Below, one piece after another: positions 45,651 through 58,285 of a stretch of 64,000 nucleotides of DNA. The position numbers and the translations under genes are program-made. The notes under the pieces were generated by a model. It did not search any database. It was not told the DNA's origin and worked only from the letters and a program-made list of their open reading frames with translations. Every line of letters begins with the position of its first letter. Within the stretch, counting starts at the first letter, position 1. Source of the DNA: Symbiodinium kawagutii (Eukaryota > Sar > Dinophyceae > Suessiales > Symbiodiniaceae); NCBI GenBank assembly GCA_009767595.1, contig VSDK01024302.1:552620-616619 (forward strand). The letters run 5' to 3'.

Positions 45651-46330
45651 TAAATCCAAATCAATTCAAACTATGGCAAACCTCCCGAATCACAAGCCGC
45701 TTCTAGGGTCCACTTTGGCATACTCAGCGGCCAAGAATCTGGAACCAAGCCCCCGCCCACCATCAGCTTCATGGCCGAGACAATCTCGGCCAAGTTGGAC
45801 GGCTGCAACCTGATGAGTGAGGGCAGGGCCATTCAGTGAGCAGTCTCTCCTGCACATGCCATCCATTGCTATATCTTGCTATGCTATAGATCTGATATCT
45901 GCAGCAGGTTGGACTTTGGTGCCCATCCGATGCATCTTTTTGGTCGACCGTATCTGCTGTCAGATAAGGTCCTGACAGATTTGGGCCAGCTGCCTGGCAC
46001 AAGAAACACCTAAAGACCTCCAAGACTCCAAGAGATGTTGCGGTGATTTCTCATGACCTTCAAATACATTTCAGAATCACTATTAATCAATATCATCCAT
46101 AATTATATTCATATATTTCCAAAAAAATCAAAAAAAAATATATATATATATATGTAAAATATGATACTTAATAACTGCATTTCATATTTTTCCATAACTT
46201 TTCAAAGCAACGAACTCTCCACAGCTGTGACTCCCGGCGCCTGCGTCAAGCGCCGCACGGCCTCGTCGATCCAAAGCAGGAGGAAGGTCGCGGGCTTTGG
46301 CCCAGCCTTTGCAGAGGCCAACTCGGCGGC
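45063..46330 (-). CDS. Last three exons of an unknown gene
   Basis: Exons 46330-46223, 45809-45720 and 45149-45063 join in phase to the TAG stop. Peptides in order: AAELASAKAGPKPATFLLLW, IDEAVRRLTQAPGVTA, VAAVQLGRDCLGHEADGGRG, SRFLAAEY, AKVDAPMPGVWNDDLAKQIH, DALYDKLE. The final intron (45719-45150) has a GC donor and includes a long ATG microsatellite. Intron and final exon both begin GCCAAAGTGGA. No family recognised; upstream exons are not resolved. Confidence in the last two exons is higher than in the first. Confidence 0.6.
45241..45651. repeat. (ATG)n microsatellite of about 410 bp with higher-order units
   Basis: GAT/ATG triplets interrupted at regular intervals by ATGATCATGATGATCATG, GATGCTGATG, GATGAAGATG and GATTATGATTATG. 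Larger units of about 70 bp recur at the left end. Because the unit has no stop in several frames, poly-Asp, poly-Met, poly-Ile and poly-His open frames arise on both strands; none is a gene. It lies in the last intron of the gene ending at 45063. Confidence 0.95.
46132..46156. repeat. (TA)n microsatellite
   Basis: AAAAAAAT then about nine TA units. Confidence 0.85.
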
Positions 46331-47160
46331 CTGTTGGTGGGTTCGCCTTGGAGACGTCGGGGACGTGCACGGTCACTGCACTAAGGAAACTCATCGCATC
46401 TTCAGATGGTGAGATCTCAACTGCTTAGATCTTCAAAGCGTTCAAAGTCTCAGGTGGAAGGGTGAAATCCACGATCTGCACCAGTCTGCTGAACGAAGAT
46501 CTGCAAAGTCGGAAGAAAAAATGGTTGGGCAGGAAATCATGGAAATCCAGTCTAGAATGAAGCTTACAGCCGATCAAATGCGGTCTGAGAAGCACTAAGT
46601 ATTTCCCCAGCCTTAGCTTCGGTCTAGCACGAACTGGAGGCAAAAACAAAAAGTCCCATCAAACAATGTGACATGTGAGGAACCAACAAAAATAACAAAT
46701 CAGCCGATTCTTCAAGATTACATGGCTCTCCCTATAGGGCAAAACCTAAACTTGCATGAACTTGCAACAAAAGTCTCATCTGATTGTAGGCATACCTACG
46801 AAATCCTGTTTGAACATAGGCCCTTGGAAGTTTCCTTGGAACTCTGGAATGCCATTTAAAGCTGTACTGCTGAGCACCCCATCAAACATGTGACCGAGGT
46901 TTGAGGGTGGAAGAAAAGATCATGCAAATCTTGCCATCTGACAACTCCAAACAAGCGCCGCCAGCTGTTGGGAAATTGCAATCAAAATTTGTCAATATGT
47001 ATATATATATATACAATATATATCAATATTAAAAAATTATATATACACACACATATATATATATATATTATGTCAAAATTTGATACTACCATTTGCGGAA
47101 ATGCTCAAACCACACATTCCTCGCATCAAATTCAGCTGCTTCACAAGTCTTGGAAGCTGC
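46331..47160. other. No gene resolved
   Basis: AT-rich sequence with no convincing exon on either strand apart from weak open frames. Confidence 0.4.
46998..47070. repeat. Two (TA)n runs
   Basis: GTATATATATATATAC and CACATATATATATATATATAT separated by about 30 AT-rich bases. Confidence 0.85.
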
Positions 47161-47184
47161 TGTCAGTTGCTTCTAGTTAGCTGA

Positions 47185-47400
47185 GACGAGAGGTGGAGTT
47201 GACAGCTGGGGAAGTGTCTTTTTTGTGAAACGCCATGGGACTTATCTCGAAGTTCATCCTCGTTGATCGTTGATCCCACGTGTTTCCAGATCATCGCCGA
47301 TCTCTTGTCTGCATCATCCACTGGAGATGGAGCGGATGGTGGAGGCATGGCCTTGGACCATGTTGGAGATGGATTCTGGCCACGCAACCGCACCAAATCG
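47185..47400 (-). CDS. Candidate exon, unknown protein
   Basis: Frame NPSPTWSKAMPPPSAPSPVD, then DADKRSAMIWKHVGSTINED, after an acceptor in GGCCAG. A second frame (TMILIDFDIFRRFGAVAWPE) is open in the 5' part. Proline-rich, no family recognised. Confidence 0.3.
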
Positions 47401-48454
47401 TCGAAATATGTCAAAGTCAATCAAAATCATGGTGGAATCGCGATCTTTGGGGAAACCTCTAGGAAGTAGTACTGCATCACCGTTTTGCACAGAACTGTGA
47501 TGACTTGTCACTACCCTCAGAGTATAGCCTTTGAATCTGCAAAGCAGTTTGATCACACAAATGCATGGGTATATTCTATCAATTGGATGCATATGATTAC
47601 GACATCATACGACATCTATGACCTCGGACATGGGGTGTATCAGTACATGTTGAAATGGAACACAAAAATCTGAGGGTTACAGGTCTGCAGGTTGATCAAT
47701 GAGATTGCAACCAACGTCCGCCAAAACTTCCGGGACTCCGTTCTTCAGCTGGCCTGGTAAGGTGATTGGCACGGCCCCGTATGATGATACTATTCGGATT
47801 CTGCGCGCCTTTTAACATCTCTCCCCGTGGGCACGCATACTCTCAAGCCCCCAAAGAAAAAGTTACTTTCACTCGTGAATAGTTGGATAAATTTGGGCTC
47901 ATTGTGAATGGTTGATGATGTTGATGTTGGTTGTCAGAAGACCCAAACGGTTCAGGAAGTTCATGGAAACGGGCCCCATGACTCCTGCCAGGCCCTTTCG
48001 CCCTTTCGGCCGGGCCAATGAGGCAGGTTGCACTTGTGGCTTCAGCTTCTTCCTTGAGAGACAACATCCAGTGCTGCCATGGCACATGTAACTTGCCATT
48101 TTCTCATGAAAGATCCGGGCATATCAGGGCAAGAAAGGCGAGCTGCACAAACAAATGTTAATGCTCCTTTTTGGGAGACATGGGACTTCACCATCAGTTT
48201 TGACAGAGTCATGGGACTTCACCAATGGCAGTCTTCTCTTGTCGCCCCTGCATCTGTTGCAAGCACGGTTAAGCTTCTATAACAAATGAACTGCAATGAC
48301 CTGAAGTTTTCACGTGGTTTTCTCACAACGTGTCATCATGAATCCCCAGACTGCATGGCAAAGTGTGGACACCTTCTGTGCAATTTGACCGGCACATGAA
48401 AAATTGATCACTAATCACCAAATAAATCATCAATTGCTAGAACCACTATAATCA

Positions 48455-48600
48455 GTGTCAAGAGACCTTTCGCACCCTCAGTTCCCTGCGGTGCGTCCCG
48501 AAAGCAGCTGTCCGTCCTTTTTCTGTGGTTTCTTTCGTTTCTTTGTGGCTTTGGGGACTGCTGTCCCATCGGACAGCTCCACGATCTCATTGTCCAGCCA
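48455..48600 (-). CDS. Candidate basic exon, possibly a C-terminus
   Basis: Frame PKWLDNEIVELSDGTAVPKA, then a lysine-rich TKKRKKPQKKDG segment resembling a nuclear localisation signal, ending at a stop near 48478. The other two frames on this strand are closed. Partner exons not identified. Confidence 0.4.
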
Positions 48601-48754
48601 CTTTGGCTCACTGCCTCGTGAGGGAAATGATGCTAAATGCACACACCGAAGCAATGGAACGAAAAAAATATACCTGACAAAAAGATAGAAAATCATGTTA
48701 CACGCTGAAGCGACTCCGGGTGCAGTGCTACTGCGACAACGACTAATTGCTCCC

Positions 48755-48870
48755 GCTACTGCTACCACTCCCCCTCCCACTCCTCCTACTGCTGCTGCTG
48801 CTGCCTCTACTACTGCTGCTGCTACTCCTACTCCTGCTACTATTTCTACTACTATTTTTACTACTGAATT
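48755..48870. repeat. (GCT/ACT)n trinucleotide repeat
   Basis: About 115 bp of CTACTGCTGCTG-type triplets mixing ACT, GCT and CCT. Reads as poly-Ala/Thr on plus and Val/Ala on minus; not considered coding. Confidence 0.85.
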
Positions 48871-49294
48871 TCTACTATACAATTACCCGACAGTAACAGG
48901 AATCCCTTTCCATCAACTCTTGCGCCTGCGACATACCAAAGCCGCGCGCCATCTGGCATGAAAGATGATGGAAAGTATCCCTGCCTCGGGGCCCGCGTTG
49001 GGCCAGCCCAAGGCAAGGCAGCATTGCTAGTCACTCATCACCATTCCAACAGCCTAACATCCCCAGGTGATAAACGAATTGGTATCCCATTCACATTCAT
49101 CTGTGCATGAATTTGTGTCTGCAAACTGTGAAGAAAACATGACAAAACTTGCCAACCACATGGAATAGCTGAAACCCCAGTCAGAATGGGACACAGGACC
49201 TGTATTTTTGTAGTTTATTAGTTGGATGCCTTCATGAACCCCTTGGTACGACTTGTACCAACTGCGTGTCACCGTGGCAGCGTGCCTCAATTCA

Positions 49295-49375
49295 GTGTGA
49301 TCCTCTGCATCGACTCTCCAGCGTCGAAAATGCAAAGCTTTCAAGGCGGCCTTTTCTTCCACGGTGACATAGACC
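49295..49375 (-). CDS. Candidate exon, unknown protein
   Basis: After acceptor CTCCTCAG the frame reads VYVTVEEKAALKALHFRRWR, then VDAEDHTELR, and meets a GC donor (GAG|GCACGC pattern). Charged and protein-like; no family recognised. Confidence 0.4.
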
Positions 49376-50200
49376 TGAGGAGCACAGCGACCCAGTTCCT
49401 TCATGTTGCTAGATCTGCTTGGCTGATAGGTGTTCCATGGTGTTCTGATAATGGCTTATAGAAAGCCCCCAGAAAGGAAGTGGCAGAAATGACCGGGCAT
49501 TTTTTGCTCGGACAAAGGACAAATGTGCAGGTGCTATGCGTTCGTCTGTGTGCGTACCTTGAATCACCTCAAAGGCTAGTTCTTTGGCATTACCATTCCG
49601 TGAGTGATCATGAACAGCTATTGAAGGATTTGTAGCGAAGCATGGGTAATAATGCATGGCGGACTGCTACTTGAATCTATGTCCCATTTGCTGCCAGCTG
49701 TGTTTCAAAAAACTAAGTATGCTGTATGTGGAGGTTTTTTTAATTCATTCGCTGGGGAAGCTACCTGAAAGCCGGACGGACAACGAGATCTGCTGGTTGT
49801 GCTGAGTTTTTTTTGGTGCTGGTTACATGCACAAGTGCCCTCATCCCCTTTGCAAGAGTGCATTGACAATAAAGGTTGGAGGCAATGAGCTGCTGGTCCG
49901 TATCCGCTAGATTCCGCTATAATAGTCATGACAACACTTGATTATTATATTTCTATATATTCATTTGTTGATGTCCCGATACTAATTGACATTAATAGAA
50001 TTATAATAGAGATATAATAGAGCATACAGTAGTCTATTTTGATATCTGATGAGGCACCCGATGCTCCGACATTGACCCAAGCACATCCCAGCACCCATTG
50101 CGGCGCCGGACGCTGCGTGAGTGTTTTCGCCGTTGAAGAATTTCCAGCTCCAGGACGGCTTGGAATCGGTCACATGAATCGCTGACAGCTTCCTGACACA

Positions 50201-50652
50201 GAAAGAGAAGAGAAGAGAAGAGAAGAGAGGAGAAGAGAAGAGAGGAGAAGAGAAGAGAAGAGAAGAGAAGAGAAGAGAAGAGAAGAGAAGAGAAGAGAAG
50301 AGAAGAGAAGAGAAGAGAAGAGAAGAGAAGAGAAGAGAAGAGAAGAGAAGAGAAGAGAAGAGAAGAGAAGAGAAGAGAAGAAAAGAAAAGAGAAGAGAGA
50401 AGAGCGAAGAGAGAAGAAACGAGAAGAGAGACGAGAAGAGAGACGAGAAGAGAGGAGAGAAGAGAAGAGAGAAGAGAGAAGGGAATAGGGAGAAGGGAGA
50501 AGGGAAAGAGAAGAGAAGAGAAGAGAAGAGAAGAGAAGAGAGGAGAGGAGAGGAGAGGAGAGGAGAGGAGAAGAGAGGAGAAAAGAGGAGAAGAGAAGAG
50601 AAGAGAAGAGAAGAGAGGAGAAAAGAGGAGAAAAGAGGAGAGGAGAGGAGAC
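50201..50652. repeat. (AGAAG)n purine microsatellite, about 450 bp
   Basis: Almost pure A+G on plus. The left part is a very regular AGAAG pentamer; the right part is degenerate (AGAGG, AAGGG). Ser/Leu-rich open frames on minus are artefacts. Confidence 0.95.
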
Positions 50653-50954
50653 TGAGTCGATTGAAAAAGGCCCATGGCCCTATTTTCAGCTATGATAATT
50701 CCCAAATTAGCCTATACTGGACGATTCAATACAGTACCCTCCGTTTCTCCGTCTTGGGTGATCCAGCGAGAGGCTCCCATTCACCGTCAACATCCGTCAA
50801 CAACATCAACCACATACAGCACCATGTCACGGTTGGTATTATCATATATTATCTTCAGAACAACATTCAGCATGGTCACCATTGTTCTGACCATCATCAA
50901 AGAAATCACGACGATACAGAGATCATCATCCTTGTCATCATTGCCATCATCATC

Positions 50955-51005
50955 GTTCCATTGCCATCACCACCACCACCACAACCACCACCACCATCAG
51001 TCATC

Positions 51006-51043
<38 letters not shown>

Positions 51044-51059
51044 CATCCTTATCATCCTT

Positions 51060-51108
<49 letters not shown>

Positions 51109-51112
51109 CCAT
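50955..51112. repeat. CAC/CATT and (ATC)n repeat
   Basis: CACCACCACC, then five CATTCATCATT units, then about 17 ATC triplets. Confidence 0.9.
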
Positions 51113-52713
51113 CACCGCCAATGTCAACAGCGACCTTCATGATGGACCTTCATCATGTTCATCAATCACGAAGCCTCCATCCTTCTCATCAACATCGGAA
51201 TATGTTCATTGATGTTCATCACCGGGCGGTTGTCTGTGCATCCAATTGTCCCAACCTGTCAGCTTACCATGGTCGTGCTCTCCGAGCGTCCAAGTGTGCC
51301 CAGGGTTCGAAATGTGGTGATGTCGCGCTACCCAATGGCTCTGGCCAGGCATAGGATTCCTCGGCAAAAAAAGAGGCTGCCGACAGTTCAACGTGGCTGT
51401 TGGGAGGACAGGCCTGGTGCTTGAGGAGACCGGCCTGCAAGCCCCATGGATCCCAGGCCCAAAAGCAAAACTGAAGGATGGATATGGATGGAATTCGATG
51501 GATATGAATGGATTCCATGAGAGGCCAATGAGGGAGAAATGCCCTTTCCTCATTTAAAAAAACAACATGCAATTCAACGGCAAAAAACAGGAGGAATCTT
51601 GCTGACTTTGCAGTATCCACACTGTCGCCAGCACAATGTGGTGAAGTTTTCCCCCTGAAATCGCATTTGGCCGGGCAATACAACCAACCACCAACCCACT
51701 TTCAGCCCACAGGAACCTCCTTTGGGGGATGGTCATGGCATGTCATGGCCAGGCGGCCGCTGTCTTGAAGGAAGGAGATGTCCAAACGCCATTCTTCCCA
51801 CCAGCTTCACGGGGACCGCCCTTGAGACGACGGTCCTTCAGGATCCAAGGGAGTTTCGGCCACCGCGTTCCGTGGTAGCTGACCTCTGGTTCAGCCAGCT
51901 CTCCAGGCCCTGCCAGGCGAAGCTGAAACTGGTGATCACAAAACCATAACATGCTTGACCAAATGCCATCCAATGGTCAACCGGCTTGAAAAAATCTTTA
52001 AAGATCTTGAAAGCATGAGGGATTTTGCATTGGTTGCATGTCGCAGCAGTTGTTCAGCGCAGCTCCTCACCCCATCTCCTTCTCCCCTCCCCGTTTCTCC
52101 GAACTTTCTCACATCAGCCCAGCAAGCCCCCAGCCTTCCTCCTGCCGTTCCACTTCATTCATGCCCTTCAGATCCACCCGCAGCCAAGAGCATTCCACTT
52201 CACCAAGCTTGCCACCGGGCTTACCAGTAACAACATGCCGCACTTCCCTGTGGCGAGAGGTGCTGCCAGCATCTGCAAGGATCCCAATTTCCGTCGCTGA
52301 AACACCCCCTCCCCCCGGCCACCCCAAAATGCATGGAATCCATACCAAACTGATGTTAGATGTCAATGGTGAGGGGGATATGCGGGGATTACTCTTGTCT
52401 CACCATTGACATCTAACATCATCTATCTAAAGCAGCCCAATTAAAAAAATAGGACAGAGTTCCCTTCTGGGTTCTCCCATGAATTAAACTGCATAGGCAC
52501 CAGCTTGTGCATGCTGTGAAGCAGGCACCTTGCGCTTTGCCAGTCGAAGGATTCGTCAAAGTTCGTACTAACCACCGAACCTGGACTTCCAGGTGCAATG
52601 TGGGCAGCTACGTATACTGCACTCAATTGCTGCATTGGTGTCGACAAGTGCGCCCAAAAAATGGAAAATTGATATATACACTGTTTCATTAATGATGAAT
52701 GATTTTATGGTTG

Positions 52714-52743
52714 GATATGGTTGGATATGGTTGGATATGGTTG
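52714..52743. repeat. Tandem (ATGGTTGGAT)n decamer
   Basis: Three copies of a 10-bp unit, similar in style to the decamer at 40618-40680. Confidence 0.85.
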
Positions 52744-53934
52744 GTGTGCGTGTGCGCGCACCTGTGGTGTTTGTTTGTGGGGGTGTGGGTAGGTCATTTA
52801 TGGACAGCTCATGTTCAGATGTTGTCGAAGCCTGTGAGCAGCTGGCGGGAGACATCTGCATGTGGCTTCTGATTGAAGTCCCTGACTGTGTGGTGAAAAA
52901 CTTGGAGGCTTTGTGAATTTCATTTCATTTTTTCATGACCCCTAACAAACCTTTAGCCACCTATCCCGGGATTCAATAAACACCAGAAGTGTCTTTTTCG
53001 AGCACAGGGCAAACATGTTCGGAGCTCAAGTCAATTATCGGGGGGGATGTTCCAGGTATGCAGTATGCATGCAGGGCGCAATATGAATGCATTCTTTGCA
53101 TTCTCATGGGCGTGCTACATCTGTGAGGTCTACTTCGCAATCATTCGCAATCCGCATACCACATCCACAACTGCGCCGTCGATTGTGATCCAAGTGGCGC
53201 TTGTCAAAAGCCCTGCTTGTCTTCCACAAGAAATGCAACAAGTCCCGGCACTCCTGGCACCGAGGTCAGCATCGGAAATGTCATCACCACTCCCCCGCCG
53301 GCCAATCAGCATCATCATCATCAATCATTGCGGTCATCACCACCAGCACCATCTTCCCTATCATGATCCAACAGGAGTTCAATGAAGTTCGTGATTTTTC
53401 AAAGTGAAGTGTTTCGAGTGTTACCTCGACATCGGTACGGAGATTGCCGGAGATGGCGGGCGCGCCGCAAAAACTGACCCGAACTCGACAGCATCGACGC
53501 GAGATATGGCATGATATGCCTAGGAACCAAAGGGATGCCGACGCAAACGGCTTACTCCACAGGGCTGGTTGAGCCAGCAAGTCAGCGGCCTAGTACATCC
53601 TAGTACCAACAAGAAATGCATAAAGATCCCACCATCATCCCATCATCATCCCCGTCCTCATCCCGATCCTAAGCTATCAACGGATGTTTTCGCGGGGTCC
53701 AACAACTGCCGCTTCGGGCTGGCGGATCACACCAGTATAAGTCGAGGGCTGTCAGAAACGTAGCGCTAACACAGCTAGAACACGCACACCTAAGAGCTAC
53801 TGCAACCCCATGACGCCGCATGGGCTAGAATAACTTTCGATGATCAATGCACAAACATGCCCCAACTAATTATGTTAAGCACAAGAAGCATCATAAGTCA
53901 TAAGCCATTTTGTGCCATGGTCATCCATTGTTGA

Positions 53935-54110
53935 CCTTTGTTGACGTGCATCAACCGCCTGAGGTTCTCCTTCAGTAACACTTCCGTAGACTTCTCTGGC
54001 AACACTGCCACAGCTTCTGCGGAAGCTGGCGGGCTTTTCGATGGTTTGGCAGTGGAAGATGAAGCAGGCCTGTGCATCGCGTTCTTCAGCATCGGGCTGC
54101 CCTGACTAGC
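53935..54110 (-). CDS. Candidate exon, unknown protein
   Basis: Frame ASSSTAKPSKSPPASAEAVA, then VLPEKSTEVLLKENLRRLMH, then a GT donor after GTCAACAAAG. Ser/Pro/Ala linker followed by a helix. No family recognised. Confidence 0.4.
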
Positions 54111-54677
54111 CCCAATGCTATGATGAACAGCTGGCGATGCAACTCAAACACGTGGCCTTTCGCCCTCCCATTGCCATCCATATCCACTATCATCCATTAT
54201 CCATCCATCGTACGCGGTGTCCCTGGTCTCTATTGACTCTAGTGGAACCAGTGGCACTACATGGCCTAATTGCGCCTGGACTGCGCTACACCCTATGCGA
54301 ACTTCCCAGCTGTAGGGTTTCGGGGTTTTACCACGGCCATGGGAGGTCCAAACTGAAAAAGGTGCTGTTGAAGTGGGTGAATCCCCAGCTATGAACTGGA
54401 GAAAGATGGGGTTCCCACCGATGTTTGAACATGGTCTTCTGGTGATACCATCTTTCACGGACCCACTGGCTCTTGGACAATGAACTCAAAAGGAACCTAA
54501 TGCTTCAGCAACGATTCACTGCCAAGCTGCATAAACCGTGGGGCCGACGGTGCCATACTGAAGGCGTTCATCCGGTTCGAAAGCTACCGTGAGCAGCTAA
54601 GCCCCAAGGAGTGCACACAGCCTTGGTTGTCCAAGCCAAATACAGGCAAATACACATGCAGCACACAAACATGTTTT

Positions 54678-54729
54678 TCCTCTCTCTCTTTTTGTTTCTT
54701 TTTTCTTTCCCTCTCTCTCTCTCTCTCGC

Positions 54730-54763
<34 letters not shown>

Positions 54764-54768
54764 GCCGC
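54678..54768. repeat. (CT)n microsatellite
   Basis: CTCT runs interrupted by CTTTTT and CTCG, about 90 bp. Confidence 0.9.
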
Positions 54769-57086
54769 ACACATGCACACATAGCTTCATATAACTAGCA
54801 TGTTTCAATTGTGATTGATAAATCAGCGGCTGTCGACTTTCCCAGAGAGCACCGGTTTGCATGGCTTCGCCACGGAAACCGTCATTGCATAGACCGCCAC
54901 CCAAAAACAAAATATGGGTTTGTCTGTCCAAAAAAGAGTGTGGCCTCAAGAATGGTGGTTTTCCCCATTAATAAAGGCTATGGACTTGGATGGGTTAGCT
55001 GATGCCACAAGTTTCGGACAAACCACGAAAAATCCGTATAGCAATGTAAACACCTCCATATTGAGAGACTCCTTCGAAATATGCAACTGCGGTCCAATGT
55101 CCACGCATCCCTCTTTTATACGGAGCAACTCTGAGAAATAGTTCAAGCTGAACACCGTCCAACACAAACTATTCTCTGCAGTCCGCTGTTAAGGATGCTC
55201 GAAAACTGCACGTTTAGAAGTTCCCACAAACTTGATTGTCCCAAGAGTCATCTTTTTGGTAGCCTCACAAAACAGTCTGTGGCAAACCATAGCCACAGTA
55301 ATGACTGGCCGGCCCTCTCATATTATATAGCTGATCACATGAAGTCAAATAACGCCAAACGAGGCATGATGGCATACATCATACGATCATTTCGAAGTGA
55401 AATGTGCCCTAATGATCCCAATTAACTTCCCGTGCGCCCTGTCTGCTTAACCCACTAGGATTGACTCCCCCGGGAAACTGCCATTTCTTGTAAGTCATAG
55501 AGCTACCTGTGCTGACAGCCAGGAAACACTCTCAGCCCCATGGAGGCTCCAGGGCCCCGCCGTAGGGACATCAGCGGAACGTTGCGATACTGCCGAACAC
55601 ATGCGCAGAATCATTTACTGCCCGTGTGCGGCTAATGTATGATATAGTCACACCAGCACATTTGCGATCTTCAGCTAACGTTTTCCAGTGCGCGAGCAGT
55701 GGAACACCCAAAAACATCCTCCATGAATGGTGAACTGAAGGATGACTGTGCCATACTGCCACAGGCCTCTCCACATGTGCATCAGAGTCTTACACTGATT
55801 TGAAGCACCAATCTATTCTGTCAATGTAAAGCAGGATATAGCAGCATTCAAGGTCTGTAAATGCTTGGTGGTCTGGGGCTGTGGGTGACGGTTGGATCCA
55901 AGCAAGGGAGCTTGAGCCCGCTTCAAGGCGACCATGATCTATGCACGCCGTGGCACGCCGTGACCATCTTGGCATTCCGAAGGCTGGGATGATTGACTAA
56001 TCTACCTCTACATCCACATTCTCAACCAACCAAATCAACAAATGTCTTGTAAGAAAGTCCGTTCTCCGTGAAGATTTGCAGCAGTAACTAAAGCTGATGA
56101 CGGCTTTTGCGAGCCAATTTTGTCTGTGACACACTTTCAAGTACCTCATACATTCCCGTAGCAGCTGAGCACAGCACCCTGGAGTTTTTCGGCCACAGCA
56201 CCTAGACTCGACTTTGGATCCGGAAAATCCATGTCTGCTTCATCAGGCCATATCAGGCTCCCCAAGATGCGGAATCTTCTCTCCCAACCACGAACACCAT
56301 CAAACATCCAAGTACTTCCAGGCAATCGCATCACATTGCATCACGCAACATTCACCAGCAAAAGTTTCTGGCCATACTGAGTTGATGCAGAAAATTACCA
56401 TGACTTCAAAATGTCCTTGGCATCCTGTAGCCTGAGACATGCACAGTTCAAGCGATGAAAGCCCGGCCCTTCTTCAATGAGCTTTAGAATGCGATCCTTA
56501 TCTTCCTTCACTGAAGCCTCTGCCTGTTGGCGGCGATGACAGCAAGTCAGAACCCTATGCACTTGCGTAAAAACATACGTATACAGTATCATCATACTTG
56601 TCAAATATTATCTATTGATTGATTTTTATGGATGCGTGTAAGTGCCTATAGGACACTATAAGGATAATGGTAGCGGCGGACAGAATTCCTTTTGCAAAGT
56701 GAGTCATCCGCCATTGGCTCTGCAGTCAGATTTCTGCAACGTTTGGTTTTGTGACATAATTGTAACAGGTGTGGGTATTTGAGTCGTCCCCTATTGGTTT
56801 TGCAGTTTGTGTGAAAGTTGTGGGATCTCTATCCTACCATTCACTACCATTCATCCAACCCAAAGGCTGGCAAATCATGCGGACAAAAATACAAACGAAG
56901 GCCGTATGGCGAAAATCTATGAAAATCGGCTTCACCCAACAAGCAGCAACAAACGCCCGGCCCGAGCGGTGCCCTGCAAGTTTGCGCATTTCATATCATT
57001 TCATGGCATTTCATCAAGGAAGAGTTTCTCTAAGCTGGGGCTGATGAATCTGTGAAGTCCAAAGTGAGTTTGAAACGACGCAGTCG
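54769..57086. other. No gene resolved
   Basis: Moderate GC, many short open frames on both strands, no exon I can support by splice sites plus unambiguous frame. Confidence 0.4.
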
Positions 57087-57089
57087 TCA

Positions 57090-57430
57090 CGGACCCGCCT
57101 GCTCAACTTTCACGGCTCCTCGGGCCGCCCCGACCTGGCAGCACTTTCGGCCTGACATGGCGTGACCTTCCTGGCATTCACGGCATGTCCATGGCATGGC
57201 CATGGCATGTCCATGGCACCTCGCCTCACTGACGCCTCCGGAGAGCAACGAGCTTCGGAAGTCCTCTGCTTCCTTCGGAGGCATCGCGATGATGACTTCC
57301 TCACGCGATGTCCCCGGTGGCTTCGTGTGGTTGTTCACGTGGTTGTTCGAATCAACTGGATCCAAACGCGCCAAATGGCTGGTTGGCGACCAAACAAAAG
57401 CTGGCCATTCCTTGGGGTGCCCTAAAGACT
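57090..57430 (-). CDS. Candidate long exon, unknown protein
   Basis: Minus frame open for about 110 codons: ARLDPVDSNNHVNNHTKPPG, EEVIIAMPPKEAEDFRSSLL, and a Cys/His-rich part (CHGHAMAMPWTCRECQEGH). The plus strand is also open (MMTSSRDVPGGFVWLFTWLF). The Cys/His part coincides with a CATGG repeat, so it need not be a metal-binding site. Confidence 0.35.
57180..57222. repeat. Palindromic CATGG repeat
   Basis: Five overlapping CCATGGCATG-type units in about 40 bp; each CCATGG is its own inverted repeat. Confidence 0.8.
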
Positions 57431-58285
57431 TCCACAGCTTGCCTTCCCTGTGTTGGCCTGAGCGAAGGAAATGCTAATCGTGAAACAGTCCTGCTTCAAG
57501 TCGGTGGCTGTGTACATTTCAAAGTCGCACCAAACCTGGTCACAAGTCACAATGTCAAGAAAACAGAAACTGATTCGTGCATCTTGGTCAGGAGACCCTT
57601 GGCATGTCTGTCATCCGCCTGTCATCATTCAGCTTCACCAACGAAACTCTGAGGTGATCACCCGTTTGATGTAGAATGGATCTTTCCACGGCGCCATCAT
57701 CGCAACAATCCTTGACAAATCAACAGCCCCCCCGCCGTGCTGGGTACAGGTGCGACGCTATGGTCTTCAGGGTGCGGGTCATTTCCTGTTCCAATGTGTT
57801 AGCACGGAATGGTGCAACTGACTGGATGATGCAACACCCTCCAGAATCTGGCAGCAATTTGATCAGGTCGACAAATAGTATGGTATACCCGCTCTATATC
57901 TTCGTAGATTTTTTGCCAGGGCCTCCGGAGGTTTTGATAACGTAGATAGTGATGAATCATTTGCAAATGAACTGGGCCAAATCAGCAGGGGCTTACCCAT
58001 GCTGACCCACCATGGATCAACATTCTACTACCCAATGCAAATGCAATGCTTCATCAGTGGAAACATCTGACATAACAAAGGCGTTTCTGAAAACAGAAGA
58101 ACCCAAAATCATCCCGAACTAGTCTGCTTTAGATCATCAATTTGTGATTCTAGGTCCCCCATTGGGGAAACACCCATATCACCTAATATCACATTCCACG
58201 GAATTGCTGTTAACAAGTTGCTGTTAACAAGTATGAGATAGTATCAGTAGTACATCCTGAAAATCTTGCGCAATCTTGCAACATA

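Larger units (their letters stand above)
50653..53899. other. Region with scattered coding-looking patches, no gene model
   Basis: Minus-strand open patches at 51230-51400, 51750-51930 (ELAEPEVSYHGTRWPKLPWI), 52110-52300 (TEIGILADAGSTSRHREVRH), 53130-53310 and 53420-53560. Each has at least two open frames, so I make no exon call. Confidence 0.3.

Noticed and set aside
45035..45706. Long open frames reading poly-Asp, poly-Met, poly-Ile and poly-His
   Set aside because: They are translations of the ATG microsatellite in several frames of both strands. Splice-consistent exons place the array inside an intron.
50034..50705. Ser/Leu-rich 223-codon minus-strand frame
   Set aside because: It is the antisense of the AGAAG purine repeat.
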